The notes: generated by a model from the letters alone, not told the origin. A DNA stretch of 64,000 nt from Candidatus Acidianus copahuensis (GCF_000632495.1 NZ_JFZT01000061.1:1-64000), one strand, 5' to 3'. Shown: positions 17,580-26,410, counted from the first letter of the stretch. Translations and numbers: made by a program.

Positions 17580-18240
17580 CTTTCTCAAATAAAGAGTTTC
17601 TGTAGGTACATTATTTCAAGTACTGAGAAAACATTTATCGCTTTAAATTCCAAGGACTCTTATCGTAGGATTAGAGGATAGAAGACCAATAATGAAAGTG
17701 AACAGCTTCTTAGCATATAAACTATATTCCAAACAAAATAATCTAATGTCCACTTACCAGTCTTTTTGTTCTTATGATAAACAGACATTAGGTTAAAGGT
17801 TAAGGAAAATTAACGTATAAGTTATATAACAAATTACGATAATGTCTCTCCTACGAAAGAGATGGAAAGAGAATTTCAATATCCTACTTTTCCCATTCAG
17901 ATGGACTCACCATAGTTATGGGCATTTAAGTAAAGAAATCGATCTTGTGTATAACTGGGCTTCTCAGTCTTCAACATTGCAACGATAGTTTCTATGGAAA
18001 GGAATCTTCAAGTGGTAAACGAAAAAGCGTGGAAATAAATAAAAACTCAATCCAGCATAAACGTCAGAATTGTCCACGTCATGATTACGTAAAGGAAAAC
18101 TCATACTTCGGACAGGGTTTTTCTCCGCGAAAAGTCAGGTTATGAAGTTCGCTATAACTACACATTATCCTTTCAAAGCAAATTAACGCTTAGATTCTTA
18201 ACTATATGTAAGCAATTTTTATATATGTATAAATCTTCAT
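17580..18240 (+). pseudogene. Decayed TnpB-like remnant, plus strand
   Basis: About 700 bp lie between genes with no intact coding sequence. In one plus-strand frame, around 17950-18120, the sequence includes SVEINKNSIQHKRQNCPRHDY then VKEN. This resembles the end of the TnpB catalytic core running into its zinc knuckle (the usual TS-x-x-CPxCGYVKE). The frame is open only for about 66 codons and has no usable start. The upstream half (17600-17900) shows nothing recognisable. Confidence 0.4.
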
Positions 18241-18255
18241 TTATATGAAGAAATA

Positions 18256-18265
18256 TTTTTATATA
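18256..18265 (+). promoter_or_regulatory. TATA element of the R2-like gene
   Basis: TTTTTATATA is centred 25 bases upstream of ATG 18285, with no ribosome binding site before the ATG, which indicates a leaderless transcript. Confidence 0.5.
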
Positions 18266-18284
18266 TGGATGATAAAGGAAGTTT

Positions 18285-19301
18285 ATGCAAAAGGATGAAT
18301 TGAATTTTAATATGGAACCACCTTATCCTGAAAACAACGTCTATCCTCCTACGTGGAACTTTGATAACGAAAAAGCTTGGCAACTTTACAGAAGAGCTAA
18401 AAGAGAACAGTGGGATGAGGAATCAATAAATTGGGCAAAGGTAAAGGAATGGGCATCAGGTCTTGACAGGAAGCAGAGATTAGCAATAGCGTATTGGTGG
18501 TCTCTTCTCTCTAATTTTGATAACGCAACGCCAGTTTTTGCTTATGCCGTAATAAAATCCTTTGAGTATCACTTAGACACCGCAGTTAGGGGAATACTTA
18601 CTACCATAACCTTTGATGAAAATAGACATAATATGGCATGTGGACTCTCGATAAGTAATATGCTTCAAGGATTTCCCCTAAATTTTACCCCTAAGGACGA
18701 CCTAGAAAGAAAGGCGAAACTTAATGCCGAATGGGTATGGTGGAATGGAAGTAGGTATTGGAAAGCATACTTAGAGGCATATAGGAAGTACACTTTTGAC
18801 GTCCTATTTACGTCTTTCATGATGGGGGAGGCAGCAGCTACAACTGTATTTACAACAATGAGTAAGGGAGCGAAGATGGAGGAGTTTTCCAAGTTATTTA
18901 AAAACACAGCAGTTGACGAGACTAGACATTACGCGTTCACTCACTTAATAATAAGTCAAGAAGCGCAGAAAATGAGCGAGGAAAAAAAGAAGTTAGTAAC
19001 CAAGCAAGTGAGGGCTGGCTTTGTATTTCTTTCCTTGATTACTTATAAACCTCCAAAAGACTTTTGGAAACTGCCTCCATGGTTTATAGAGACGCATGAA
19101 AAGATGGAGAATATAGCTAGGGATGCAGGTTTTTACATACCCACTGAGGAAGAGAAGGAAAATGCTTGGAGAGACGCTATAATGAGAGTAGGTTCATCAC
19201 TGTACAGGTATGGGATAGAGATGCCATCGATTCCGGAACTTGGGATAAGTGGAGAGGAAATAAAGGATCTAAAAGAGGAAGACTTTATTCCAATATTTTA
19301 A
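18285..19301 (+). CDS. R2-like diiron (ferritin-like) oxidase, possible R2lox/RNR small-subunit relative
   Basis: 338 residues, all helical. A carboxylate-bridged dimetal site can be laid out at the R2 spacing: Asp79, Glu112-x2-His115 (DENRH), Glu182 (MMGEAA), Glu212-x2-His215 (DETRH). The WDEESINW segment (43-50) matches the conserved entry of R2 and R2lox proteins. No RNR large subunit lies nearby. The next gene, 12 bp on, is 3-hydroxyacyl-CoA dehydrogenase, so a role as a lipid or acyl-CoA oxidase is as plausible as nucleotide reduction. The product is uncertain. Confidence 0.75.
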   Translation: MQKDELNFNMEPPYPENNVYPPTWNFDNEKAWQLYRRAKREQWDEESINWAKVKEWASGLDRKQRLAIAYWWSLLSNFDNATPVFAYAVIKSFEYHLDTAVRGILTTITFDENRHNMACGLSISNMLQGFPLNFTPKDDLERKAKLNAEWVWWNGSRYWKAYLEAYRKYTFDVLFTSFMMGEAAATTVFTTMSKGAKMEEFSKLFKNTAVDETRHYAFTHLIISQEAQKMSEEKKKLVTKQVRAGFVFLSLITYKPPKDFWKLPPWFIETHEKMENIARDAGFYIPTEEEKENAWRDAIMRVGSSLYRYGIEMPSIPELGISGEEIKDLKEEDFIPIF

Positions 19302-19313
19302 GAGGTTATTTTC

Positions 19314-20336
19314 TTGAAGGTCTCTGTCCTTGGTTCAGGCTTGATGGGACATGGAATAGGTGAAGTATTTGCAATTTATGGAAATTATGTAACCCTTTAT
19401 GATATCTATCCAGAGGCATTAAAGAAAGCTACAATAAACGTAATAGATAGCTTGGAAAAGCTAAAACAGAAGGGTAAAGTGGATAACGTTGATGAAATTA
19501 TGAAACGCATAAATACAACCTTAAATATCGCTGACATATCAGACTCTGACTTAGTTATAGAGGCAGTGCCAGAAAATTTAGAATTAAAATCGAAGATATT
19601 ATTACAAGCTTCCACGATTGTAAGAGAGGATTGCGTATTGGCCAGTAATACGTCTAGTTTACCTATATCGGAGCTTTCTAGATACGTAAGGAGACCGGAA
19701 AGATTCCTAGGTTTACATTTCTTTAACCCTCCAGTCTTGATGAGGTTAGTTGAAGTAGTAAAGGGAAACGAGACTTCTGAGAAAATATTCAATCAAGGGA
19801 TAGAAATTGCAAAATCCATAGGTAAAATACCGATACCAGTAAGAAAAGACGTCATAGGTTTCGTTGTTAATAGGATTCTTTTTAGAGTTTTCACTTCAGC
19901 TTGTTCCTTATTAGGAAAGTATACTGTTGAGGAAATTGATAGTAGCGCTAAGTATTTACTAGGATTTCCTATGGGCATATTCGAGCTTCTAGATTATACC
20001 GGTATAGACACGAACTATCTTATAAGTCTAGAAGTTAAAAAAAGAGGATTTAATTACACTTGTCCTGCTCTAGAAGAACTTTATAAAAAAGGAAATCTCG
20101 GATCTAAGAGCGGTAAGGGATTTTATGACTGGAGAAATGGGAGACCTAAAATTTTAAGGAGAGATAAAATGCCTAAACCTGAAGAGATAATATCTAGCGC
20201 TATTCAGGAAGGAGAATGGATTGTTGAAAACGGAATATCCACGAAAGAGGAGGTTGATCTCGCAGTCAAGTTAGGTTTAGGTTGGCCAAAAGGGGTCTTT
20301 GAATACAAGGCTGAATTAAATTCAATGGTAAGATAG
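19314..20336 (+). CDS. 3-hydroxyacyl-CoA dehydrogenase
   Basis: NAD-dependent oxidation of L-3-hydroxyacyl-CoA, or the reverse. The start is TTG, with a GAGGT ribosome site at 19302-19306. This puts GSGLMGHGIG at residues 7-16, where the family expects it. The catalytic His135 lies in LGLHFFNPP, and the C-terminal helical dimerisation domain follows, with LGSKSGKGFYDW near 260. The crotonase half found in FadB or in longer archaeal fusions is absent. It is second in a unit with the R2-like gene. With the nearby thiolase and hydratase it completes a beta-oxidation set. Confidence 0.92.
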   Translation: MKVSVLGSGLMGHGIGEVFAIYGNYVTLYDIYPEALKKATINVIDSLEKLKQKGKVDNVDEIMKRINTTLNIADISDSDLVIEAVPENLELKSKILLQASTIVREDCVLASNTSSLPISELSRYVRRPERFLGLHFFNPPVLMRLVEVVKGNETSEKIFNQGIEIAKSIGKIPIPVRKDVIGFVVNRILFRVFTSACSLLGKYTVEEIDSSAKYLLGFPMGIFELLDYTGIDTNYLISLEVKKRGFNYTCPALEELYKKGNLGSKSGKGFYDWRNGRPKILRRDKMPKPEEIISSAIQEGEWIVENGISTKEEVDLAVKLGLGWPKGVFEYKAELNSMVR

Positions 20337-20511
20337 AGATATCTAATAAGTCAAGTAAATTCTTGTAGTTTATAAAATCATTTCTTTTTAAAAAAAGGAA
20401 AAATTTAAGTGGAAATATGAAAACTACGCGATAGTTATAGCTATATGACGAATAACAATATCATGAATTATCCCGAACTATTTCTCGATATTATGAGGTC
20501 TTTTTATAAAG

Positions 20512-22290
20512 TTAAGAATTGTTTTTAATTGTAGATATTTCCTTGTTATATGCCTCATCAATTGCGTCTAGAGTTACAATTCCTAAGAATTTACATTGTG
20601 ATTTACAGCTTTCAACTACAGCAACCCACCTTGACTTTTGCCTGTTCATAGCATCCATCGCAGAGGCTAAACTTGACGTTGGAGTAACATAAGAAGATCC
20701 CTTAGTTATGAAATTAGCAACCTTATTTTTGCCAGCCTTTTCTATATCTCTTAAATAAATTACTCCCACGAAGTTGTTTAACTCATCTACAACAGGTAAA
20801 CTCATGAGGAAATTTTCCTCCATAATTTGTCTAGCTCTTTCTACAGGATCCTCAGGAGAAACCTTTAAGTCTTTTAGTTTACAGGATGAAATCCTTAACC
20901 TTTCTAGAACAGGAACCTCGTACTCAGACTTATGAGCAGGTGAATCTTTCCTCGTAGGTAACTGAGACTTGTAAATACTTACATTTCCGGATATCAAGTA
21001 AGATATACCTACTGCTATCATAGCTCCAGGTAGGAGTTGTAGACTGCTAGTCATTTCAGTAACCATGACTATAACGGAGAGAGGAACTTTGCCAGATGCT
21101 GCGAAAAGACTCATCATCCCAATTATTACAAATGGGGCTATATCTGGTACTTGAGATGGAAAAAATTCATGAAATAGGAGTCCTGTACTAGCTCCAGTAA
21201 ATGCCCCTATCACTATTCCAGGGGTAAAGAGACCTCCGCTTCCTCCAGAACCTAAAGAGAAACCAGTTGCGAAGATCTTTAGAAAAGGCAAAGCTATAAT
21301 AATAACTACTACAGGTAAGACTGGAGAATAAAAAGCAGAAAACTTCTCAAACTCCACTAGACTTATCCAACCATAACCAGTCGCTAGAACTTCTGGAGCC
21401 AATAAAGCTATTATGCCAGTAACAGCCCCACCTATTGCTGGCTTTACCTGATTTGGAATCCTCAATCTCTTAAACATGGAGTTTATCCAGAAGAAAAATT
21501 TAGGATAAAGGACTCCAATTAACCCGGTAAATACTCCTAGGATAGCATACATTGGAAGTCTAATTGGACTAAACACTCCTGTGTAATATCCAAAGACTGG
21601 AGTAAACCCAAAGATTGAACCAAATATGGAATATCCAATTGCAGAAGCTATCATTGCAGGATATATAATCTCTGGCTCTATATCTCTCTTGTAGAGAATC
21701 TCGGCTGCTAATATTGCACCTCCTATTGGAGTCTTAAATATAGTCCCTATTCCTGCACCCACTCCGACCGCAACTGCTATTCTCCTATCTTCAGGGGATA
21801 AATGTAAGAAATCCGCTACAACAGATCCTAATCCGGCTGCAAATCCTCCAGTAGGTCCTTCTCTTCCCGCACTTCCTCCAGACCCAATTGTTATTACCGC
21901 TGCTATTACCTTTACAGGGATAGTTATCCATTTTATCTTTCCTTGAAAGTAATGATAAGACTTTATTGCAGTGTCTGTTCCATCGTCGTCAGAACCTGGC
22001 GTAATAGTGTAAAGTATTATACCAGAAATTAGTCCACCAAGAATAGTTGAAACAGGTATAAGGTAATATCTACCTGTAATAAAGGTGAAACTTAAGGTAC
22101 CCCCCTCACCGATTGGTCTAGGATATGACATCCCAATAAACTCGAAGAGAAAGATATATTCAAAAAGGTGTAACAATTCATAGAATATTATAGCCGCAAT
22201 ACCGGCGAGTATTCCTAAGAGAATTCCAAGAATAAACCAACGCTCAAAGAAGGGGAGATCCTCTAGCTTATTCATATAAATAGTATACAA
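20512..22290 (-). CDS. ClC chloride channel/transporter with C-terminal CBS pair
   Basis: 592 residues. The ClC membrane domain has GSGGSAGREGP (136-146) with the gating Glu145, and GSGGSGGLFTPGI (near 345), the GxFxP loop. The usual GSGIP loop appears changed around PGSDDDG near 99-104. A CBS pair occupies roughly residues 470-585 and could bind nucleotides. The gating Glu suggests a chloride/proton exchanger, helpful for acid resistance. An alternative start six residues in (MNKLED) is possible. Confidence 0.92.
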   Translation of the reverse strand: MYTIYMNKLEDLPFFERWFILGILLGILAGIAAIIFYELLHLFEYIFLFEFIGMSYPRPIGEGGTLSFTFITGRYYLIPVSTILGGLISGIILYTITPGSDDDGTDTAIKSYHYFQGKIKWITIPVKVIAAVITIGSGGSAGREGPTGGFAAGLGSVVADFLHLSPEDRRIAVAVGVGAGIGTIFKTPIGGAILAAEILYKRDIEPEIIYPAMIASAIGYSIFGSIFGFTPVFGYYTGVFSPIRLPMYAILGVFTGLIGVLYPKFFFWINSMFKRLRIPNQVKPAIGGAVTGIIALLAPEVLATGYGWISLVEFEKFSAFYSPVLPVVVIIIALPFLKIFATGFSLGSGGSGGLFTPGIVIGAFTGASTGLLFHEFFPSQVPDIAPFVIIGMMSLFAASGKVPLSVIVMVTEMTSSLQLLPGAMIAVGISYLISGNVSIYKSQLPTRKDSPAHKSEYEVPVLERLRISSCKLKDLKVSPEDPVERARQIMEENFLMSLPVVDELNNFVGVIYLRDIEKAGKNKVANFITKGSSYVTPTSSLASAMDAMNRQKSRWVAVVESCKSQCKFLGIVTLDAIDEAYNKEISTIKNNS

Positions 22291-22555
22291 AATGGGGAAA
22301 AAAAATCTACGTCATCAAGAGTTTCATCCTTTACCTTTACCAAGGAAAGTCCTTCCAAAAAGTGTCTGTGATCAACGCCTTAAGGATTTTTGATGCGAAA
22401 AGGAGGAGGGAACAGAGGAGAAATGAACTGTTGGAGAAGTACTGTCTTGTTTAAGCATGTCCTTACTGATCACGTTCTTTCCAAGAAGTAAAGATGGTTA
22501 TAGGAGAAAGTTATTTCCTCTAAACCAATCGCGTTTAAACGAAATTTGGGAAAAA
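22291..22555. other. Intergenic stretch without a recognisable gene
   Basis: A run on the plus strand near 22395-22455 encodes a charged peptide (KRRREQRRNELLEKYCLV) that looks like decayed coding sequence, but it has no start and stops soon. An in-frame extension of the next gene back to 22457 is possible but is not favoured. Confidence 0.3.
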
Positions 22556-22565
22556 GTTTATTTAA
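22556..22565 (+). promoter_or_regulatory. TATA element deciding the start of the 127-residue membrane protein
   Basis: GTTTATTTAA is centred about 25 bases before ATG 22586. This argues against the longer frame opening at 22457, which would place the promoter inside the gene. Confidence 0.5.
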
Positions 22566-22585
22566 TCAAGAAATTAGTTTATCTT

Positions 22586-22969
22586 ATGCAGAAAAGTTCT
22601 ATAATGATAAATTCATTAAAAGGAGTTACTGGTGTACTCTTCATACTCTGGGCTGGAATTCACATATATTTAGCGAACCAGATCCTTCGCGTATTAAGTA
22701 CAGTAGGATACTTTTTCTTAGCCGATTCTATCCTTGCCTTAATAGCTGCTTTGATCGTCATTGTCGGGATAAGAACTCTTTATATACCTGTAATTATATA
22801 CACCTGGATAAACTACTTACTTTTAACAGAATCTAGGATATTTCCAGCCCCAGTTTTAGGCTTTTCTCTTCCAGTGTATAATGAAGATGTCTATATAGTG
22901 TTTGGAATTGACATAATACTTATAATTCTTACAACACTTTCTTGGATTATGAGTAAAAGATTAAGTTAA
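22586..22969 (+). CDS. Small membrane protein, unknown function
   Basis: 127 residues with four hydrophobic segments of about 20 residues: GVLFILWAGIHIYLA, a helix around ALIAALIVIVGI, one around IIYTWINYLLL, and a C-terminal one around IDIILIILTTLSW. The frame stays open back to 22457, but the extra 43 residues are hydrophilic and lie upstream of a well-placed TATA element, so 22586 is chosen. No family recognised. It is divergent from the ClC gene. Confidence 0.55.
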   Translation: MQKSSIMINSLKGVTGVLFILWAGIHIYLANQILRVLSTVGYFFLADSILALIAALIVIVGIRTLYIPVIIYTWINYLLLTESRIFPAPVLGFSLPVYNEDVYIVFGIDIILIILTTLSWIMSKRLS

Positions 22970-23040
22970 ATCATAATATATTTTTATTTTAAGTCTTTTA
23001 TTGATATTATACATTAATTTTTAGTAGAATTTGTTAAAAC

Positions 23041-23745
23041 TCTCTCCTCAAAGAGAGTTAACTACCCAGACCTTTATGTCGATCTTCCTGGTTAACTTTC
23101 GCCTTAGTTTTTGCTAAGATAGAAGAGTTAACTCCACAGGATCTAGACTGGCTCCCACTTACCAGTAAAGGGGAGATATTAAGAGAACTAACGAAGTAAC
23201 GGTATTCAGTGAAACCACATTTTTCACAAACAAATGTTTTCTCAGAAACATGATCTCTTTCACATAATCACAACTTGGGCGAGTCCTTGAAGTGAATGTT
23301 GAATTCTAGTTTTGAACTCCTTTTGATATTTCTCCATCTGCTATCTCAGTATCTCTCTCATTTCGTAAAAAGTCGTGTAAATGAAGATGATAGACCATAG
23401 CATAACGTTACACCAGTTCCCTCACTTATATATCTTCCATGATTAGGTCGTCTTAATTCTCAGCGAAGTTTTTCCTATCTTGAAGTATAGATCCTTACGG
23501 AAATTTACAATATTTTCGTAAAACTTTAGTTATTGTAACTTTTATCTCCTCAAAGTTTTTAGAAAACTTGACCTTTCTGGATAATGAAAGGAAGCCTCTT
23601 GAGCATTTCCAATAGTTTTTCGTATCTCCTGGGGTAGTGAAACTGTTTAGAATTCTAAGGTAACAAAAGATTTCTAAACGTAGAATAAGAAGTATTCATC
23701 ATATCCTACGACGGAGATCTTACACCCTCTTAAACTTAAAGAGAT
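23041..23745 (-). pseudogene. Decayed TnpB (IS200/IS605 group), minus strand
   Basis: Reading the minus strand from 23745 to 23041, pieces of a TnpB protein appear in order across several frames. They are LSRKVKFSKNFEEIKV then TKVLRKY, LIMEDI, FYEMREI, TSRTRPSCDYVKE, and FVCEKCGFTEYRYFVSSLNIS. These correspond to the basic linker helix, the RuvC segment with its acidic residue, and the zinc knuckle followed by the last RuvC motif. Stops and frameshifts are many, so it is dead. The stretch from 23287 to 23390 is clearly homologous to 58364-58468. No tnpA lies alongside. Confidence 0.75.
23633..23669. repeat. 37-bp repeat, copy 1
   Basis: Matches 27476-27512 at 35 of 37 positions. It lies at the N-terminal end of the TnpB relic, so both copies probably derive from the same element. 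Confidence 0.8.
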
Positions 23746-23752
23746 AAAAATA

Positions 23753-24313
23753 TTACCAATACCTTAATCTAGCTTTATAACCTTCTTTGTAAGCAGCGTA
23801 AGTGATTATAAAAGCTGCTCCTAAGGCAGTTATAAGAATAAGTAATACGTCAATAATTGAAAAATCACTGGAATCTATAGCCTTTCTAGCGCTCCTAACG
23901 TTACTAAAAAAGGTCGTTATATACTCCCACGCATCAAATATTGTTGCAAAAGCATCGTAAGCTGTTATAATTCCAGCCTTCCAACTTCTAGTTCCCATGG
24001 TTGTTATAAGGCTTGAAACAGTGGCTATAATCCCCCAAATTATTATTTCTAAGCCAAAGACTAGATAAGAGAAGGATAAGAGGAATATGGAAGTTGATAA
24101 GCTTAAGTAACCTAGATATGCTAGGACTAAAGTTAAAACTATTGCTAACACATAACTCATAGGTAGGAATCCTCCCAAAGTATAGAAAGTAATACCTAAG
24201 CCTTTCCTACTCCTAGAAATCTCACCTGCATTATAGCTGTTCCATATAGATATTACAACGTCTACGGCTAAAAATATTATACCAAGTATAAGTCCCAAAT
24301 CCATAAGTTTCAC
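23753..24313 (-). CDS. Membrane protein, unknown function
   Basis: 186 residues with about five hydrophobic segments, including LGLILGIIFLAVDVVISIW at residues 6-24 and a terminal one at roughly 156-174, followed by a basic tail (KARLRYW). A soluble loop around residues 105-150 contains TTMGTRSWKAG and aromatic residues. No motif recognised. It lies between a dead TnpB and a 470-bp intergenic stretch, with no obvious operon partner. Confidence 0.55.
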   Translation of the reverse strand: MKLMDLGLILGIIFLAVDVVISIWNSYNAGEISRSRKGLGITFYTLGGFLPMSYVLAIVLTLVLAYLGYLSLSTSIFLLSFSYLVFGLEIIIWGIIATVSSLITTMGTRSWKAGIITAYDAFATIFDAWEYITTFFSNVRSARKAIDSSDFSIIDVLLILITALGAAFIITYAAYKEGYKARLRYW

Positions 24314-24782
24314 TTTAAGGACTCAAATATAAAAGCTTGTACCATAATTTAAGAAAGTTAAAAAGAGTCCCCTCTTATAAAAAACAAAATCAATGAATTA
24401 TACAAACCTCTCGATCGATCATGAGGAAGGTTATGGTGAGCTGTTTAGAATGTTTTCTCTTCATATGTTTAGTGAATATACTTCCTTGAGAAAAATTGCG
24501 AATATGTTTAAGGGATTCGTTCTCAAATTCTCCTTGAATAATATGTTCATTAATCTTTTACATTAAATCATATATGAAAATTGATAAGAATAAGTTGGAG
24601 TAAAATTAAAAATTAGTCATTCTATAAAGCAATATAAAGAATATGTTTTAAAGCATGTTTATATTTCATGAGATACAACTCCCATACTCACATTAAGTAT
24701 TTTATTCCATTAGCCAAAATTAAAATAAACTTTCTGTAATCCTCACATATCTATTTTACCATTTTATCGAAGTTTTCATTTC
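24314..24782. other. Intergenic stretch with one short frame
   Basis: AT-rich. Apart from the short plus-strand frame at 24393-24566, I see nothing coding. Several near-ATTAAA and TATA-like strings occur but cannot be tied to a gene. Confidence 0.4.
24393..24566 (+). CDS. Short frame, possibly the N-terminus of a lost transposase
   Basis: 57 codons from ATG to TAA, starting MNYTNLSIDHEEGYGELFRM and continuing with a helix-turn-helix-like TSLRKIANMFKG. DDE transposases often begin with such a segment, so this may be the leftover 5' end of an insertion sequence. No matching downstream part is visible. It could equally be a chance frame. Confidence 0.3.
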   Translation: MNYTNLSIDHEEGYGELFRMFSLHMFSEYTSLRKIANMFKGFVLKFSLNNMFINLLH

Positions 24783-25904
24783 TCATATATGAGGAGCGCC
24801 ATGAAATGGCATATCAAATCCAGATCTTACTAACATTCTGCTATACATTTTCTTTATCGTTATGAAATGTCTATCGAATTCCAGAAAAGCTTTACCCTTT
24901 TCCATTCTAAAAATACCTCCATCATCTCCACCTTCCATAACGCAGAGAACTCCTAAGCCGTACATAGGAAGAGAAACTCCCCTTAGATCCTTTAGAAGAG
25001 TAGAAACTGCATTTTCTGCGGAAATCATAGCGTTTCTAGCAGTCCTAGGAAGAGGAGTTTTAGCTAAATCTCCTAAGCCGAATATTCTTTCGTCTTTTCT
25101 AAAAGAGGGAAGGGAAACATTTACAAATCCAGAGTCATCAACTAGCTCAGATCTCTTAACTGTTTCTGGAGCCGATAAAGCAGGAAGAATACTCTTAACT
25201 TCAGCTTCGATCTCTGTTCCATCACTGAGTACTACCCTATCCTTCTTAATCTCCTTAACTGTTTTACCAGCTAAAACCTCTATGCCTCTTTTTTTAAAGT
25301 AAGAATTTGCCTTGCTTATAACTTCCTCATTCGGTATATTACCGAAAATGCCTTTAGGGCTTTGTGTAGAGAGATAAACCTTTGATTTTACTCCTCTTCT
25401 CCTAAGTATGTATTCCGAAATGAGAGCCACTTGATATGAAGGACCTTCTATAGGTGAACTTTTAGCGTTGCCAACAAAGATATTTCCCTCCGATTTATAT
25501 AGTAGGTCTTTAAGTCTTAGAAACCCTTCTAATGTATGATGCATTACTGCGTACTCATTACCTGGGATTTTTCTAAAATTCTCCTCATAGCCTCCTCCTA
25601 AAGCTAGGAATAAGTAATCGTAATCGTAAATTCCTTTGTTAGTTTTTACTTCTCTTGAATTTGGATAAATCTCGAGAACTTCTCCTTCTATAAAATTTAC
25701 TCCTTTTGACTCCACTACGTTCTTGGCGTCAAATTCAGTGTCTTTTATGTATATATCGTTAGTCAGTAAGAGTGGAAAGATCGTGTTTTCTCTCACGATC
25801 CTTGATTTAGATATTATAGTAATATTGATGTCCTTAAGAAATTTCCTTAATTTGTGTACAGTCGCTAGTCCAGCATAACTAGAACCTAATACTAGAACGT
25901 CCAC
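24783..25904 (-). CDS. FAD-dependent pyridine nucleotide-disulfide family oxidoreductase (NDH-2/sulfide:quinone reductase-like)
   Basis: 373 residues. The FAD-binding GSSYAG at residues 7-12 opens the first Rossmann unit, LFLALGGGY near 95-103 is the second FAD contact, and IFGLGDLA near 280 is the flavin-ribityl motif. The cysteine pair needed in true sulfide:quinone reductase is absent; only one Cys is seen, in LCVMEGGD. It is therefore closer to type II NADH dehydrogenase or a redox-inactive relative. The C-terminus carries amphipathic aromatic sequence that could attach to the membrane. Confidence 0.8.
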   Translation of the reverse strand: MDVLVLGSSYAGLATVHKLRKFLKDINITIISKSRIVRENTIFPLLLTNDIYIKDTEFDAKNVVESKGVNFIEGEVLEIYPNSREVKTNKGIYDYDYLFLALGGGYEENFRKIPGNEYAVMHHTLEGFLRLKDLLYKSEGNIFVGNAKSSPIEGPSYQVALISEYILRRRGVKSKVYLSTQSPKGIFGNIPNEEVISKANSYFKKRGIEVLAGKTVKEIKKDRVVLSDGTEIEAEVKSILPALSAPETVKRSELVDDSGFVNVSLPSFRKDERIFGLGDLAKTPLPRTARNAMISAENAVSTLLKDLRGVSLPMYGLGVLCVMEGGDDGGIFRMEKGKAFLEFDRHFITIKKMYSRMLVRSGFDMPFHGAPHI

Positions 25905-25992
25905 GAAATTGATAAGAACTCAGAAAATTAAAAGACAAATATTATAGCTTTTTATAAACTTAGAAAATGTGACAAATCCTTCAAAAGAGTTA

Positions 25993-26340
25993 TCATTGTT
26001 TACCTCTTTCCATACCATAAAGCACTGAAAAATTAGAAAGTAGACCCAAAGCAAGAAATAAATGAACTAGAGTAATAAGAGGTTTATCCATAGTATAAAT
26101 AAAAATACCTATGATGCTTATAACTATAACTAACCCTATATTGCCAGTCAAGATTCTCTTTTGAACAGGTATATCGGTACTAAAATAACCTAGAATTGAG
26201 ATAATCAGTATAACTAATGCAATAAATGCATGCAATGCTATTCTAAGAGTATCATAACCAAAAAACACCAAATAAGACCCATAAACTATTTGAACTAGCG
26301 TAATCCCAGCTCCAAGAAGCCAAAGATTAGAGTTATTCAT
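25993..26340 (-). CDS. Four-helix membrane protein, possible haem-binding
   Basis: 115 residues with four membrane helices in a regular arrangement. A histidine sits inside or at the edge of helix 2 (ALHAFIAL) and of helix 4 (LVHLFLALGL), an arrangement seen in haem-b or haem-a membrane proteins such as COX15-like halves. It lies directly upstream of the flavoprotein in the same direction with an 88-bp gap, so it may be its quinone-side or membrane partner. This is inference; the family is not recognised. Confidence 0.55.
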   Translation of the reverse strand: MNNSNLWLLGAGITLVQIVYGSYLVFFGYDTLRIALHAFIALVILIISILGYFSTDIPVQKRILTGNIGLVIVISIIGIFIYTMDKPLITLVHLFLALGLLSNFSVLYGMERGKQ

Positions 26341-26410
26341 AATAAAAGTAATGAATTAAAGAATAATAATCTAATACTATAACTTAGGATCATACATAGA
26401 TATAGTAATA

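Noticed and set aside
17945..18145. A 66-codon frame as a separate gene
   Set aside because: It has no start context and its sequence reads as the decayed zinc-knuckle end of TnpB.
22457..22585. N-terminal extension of the 127-residue membrane protein
   Set aside because: The extra residues are hydrophilic and unlike the rest, and a TATA element sits between 22457 and the ATG at 22586.
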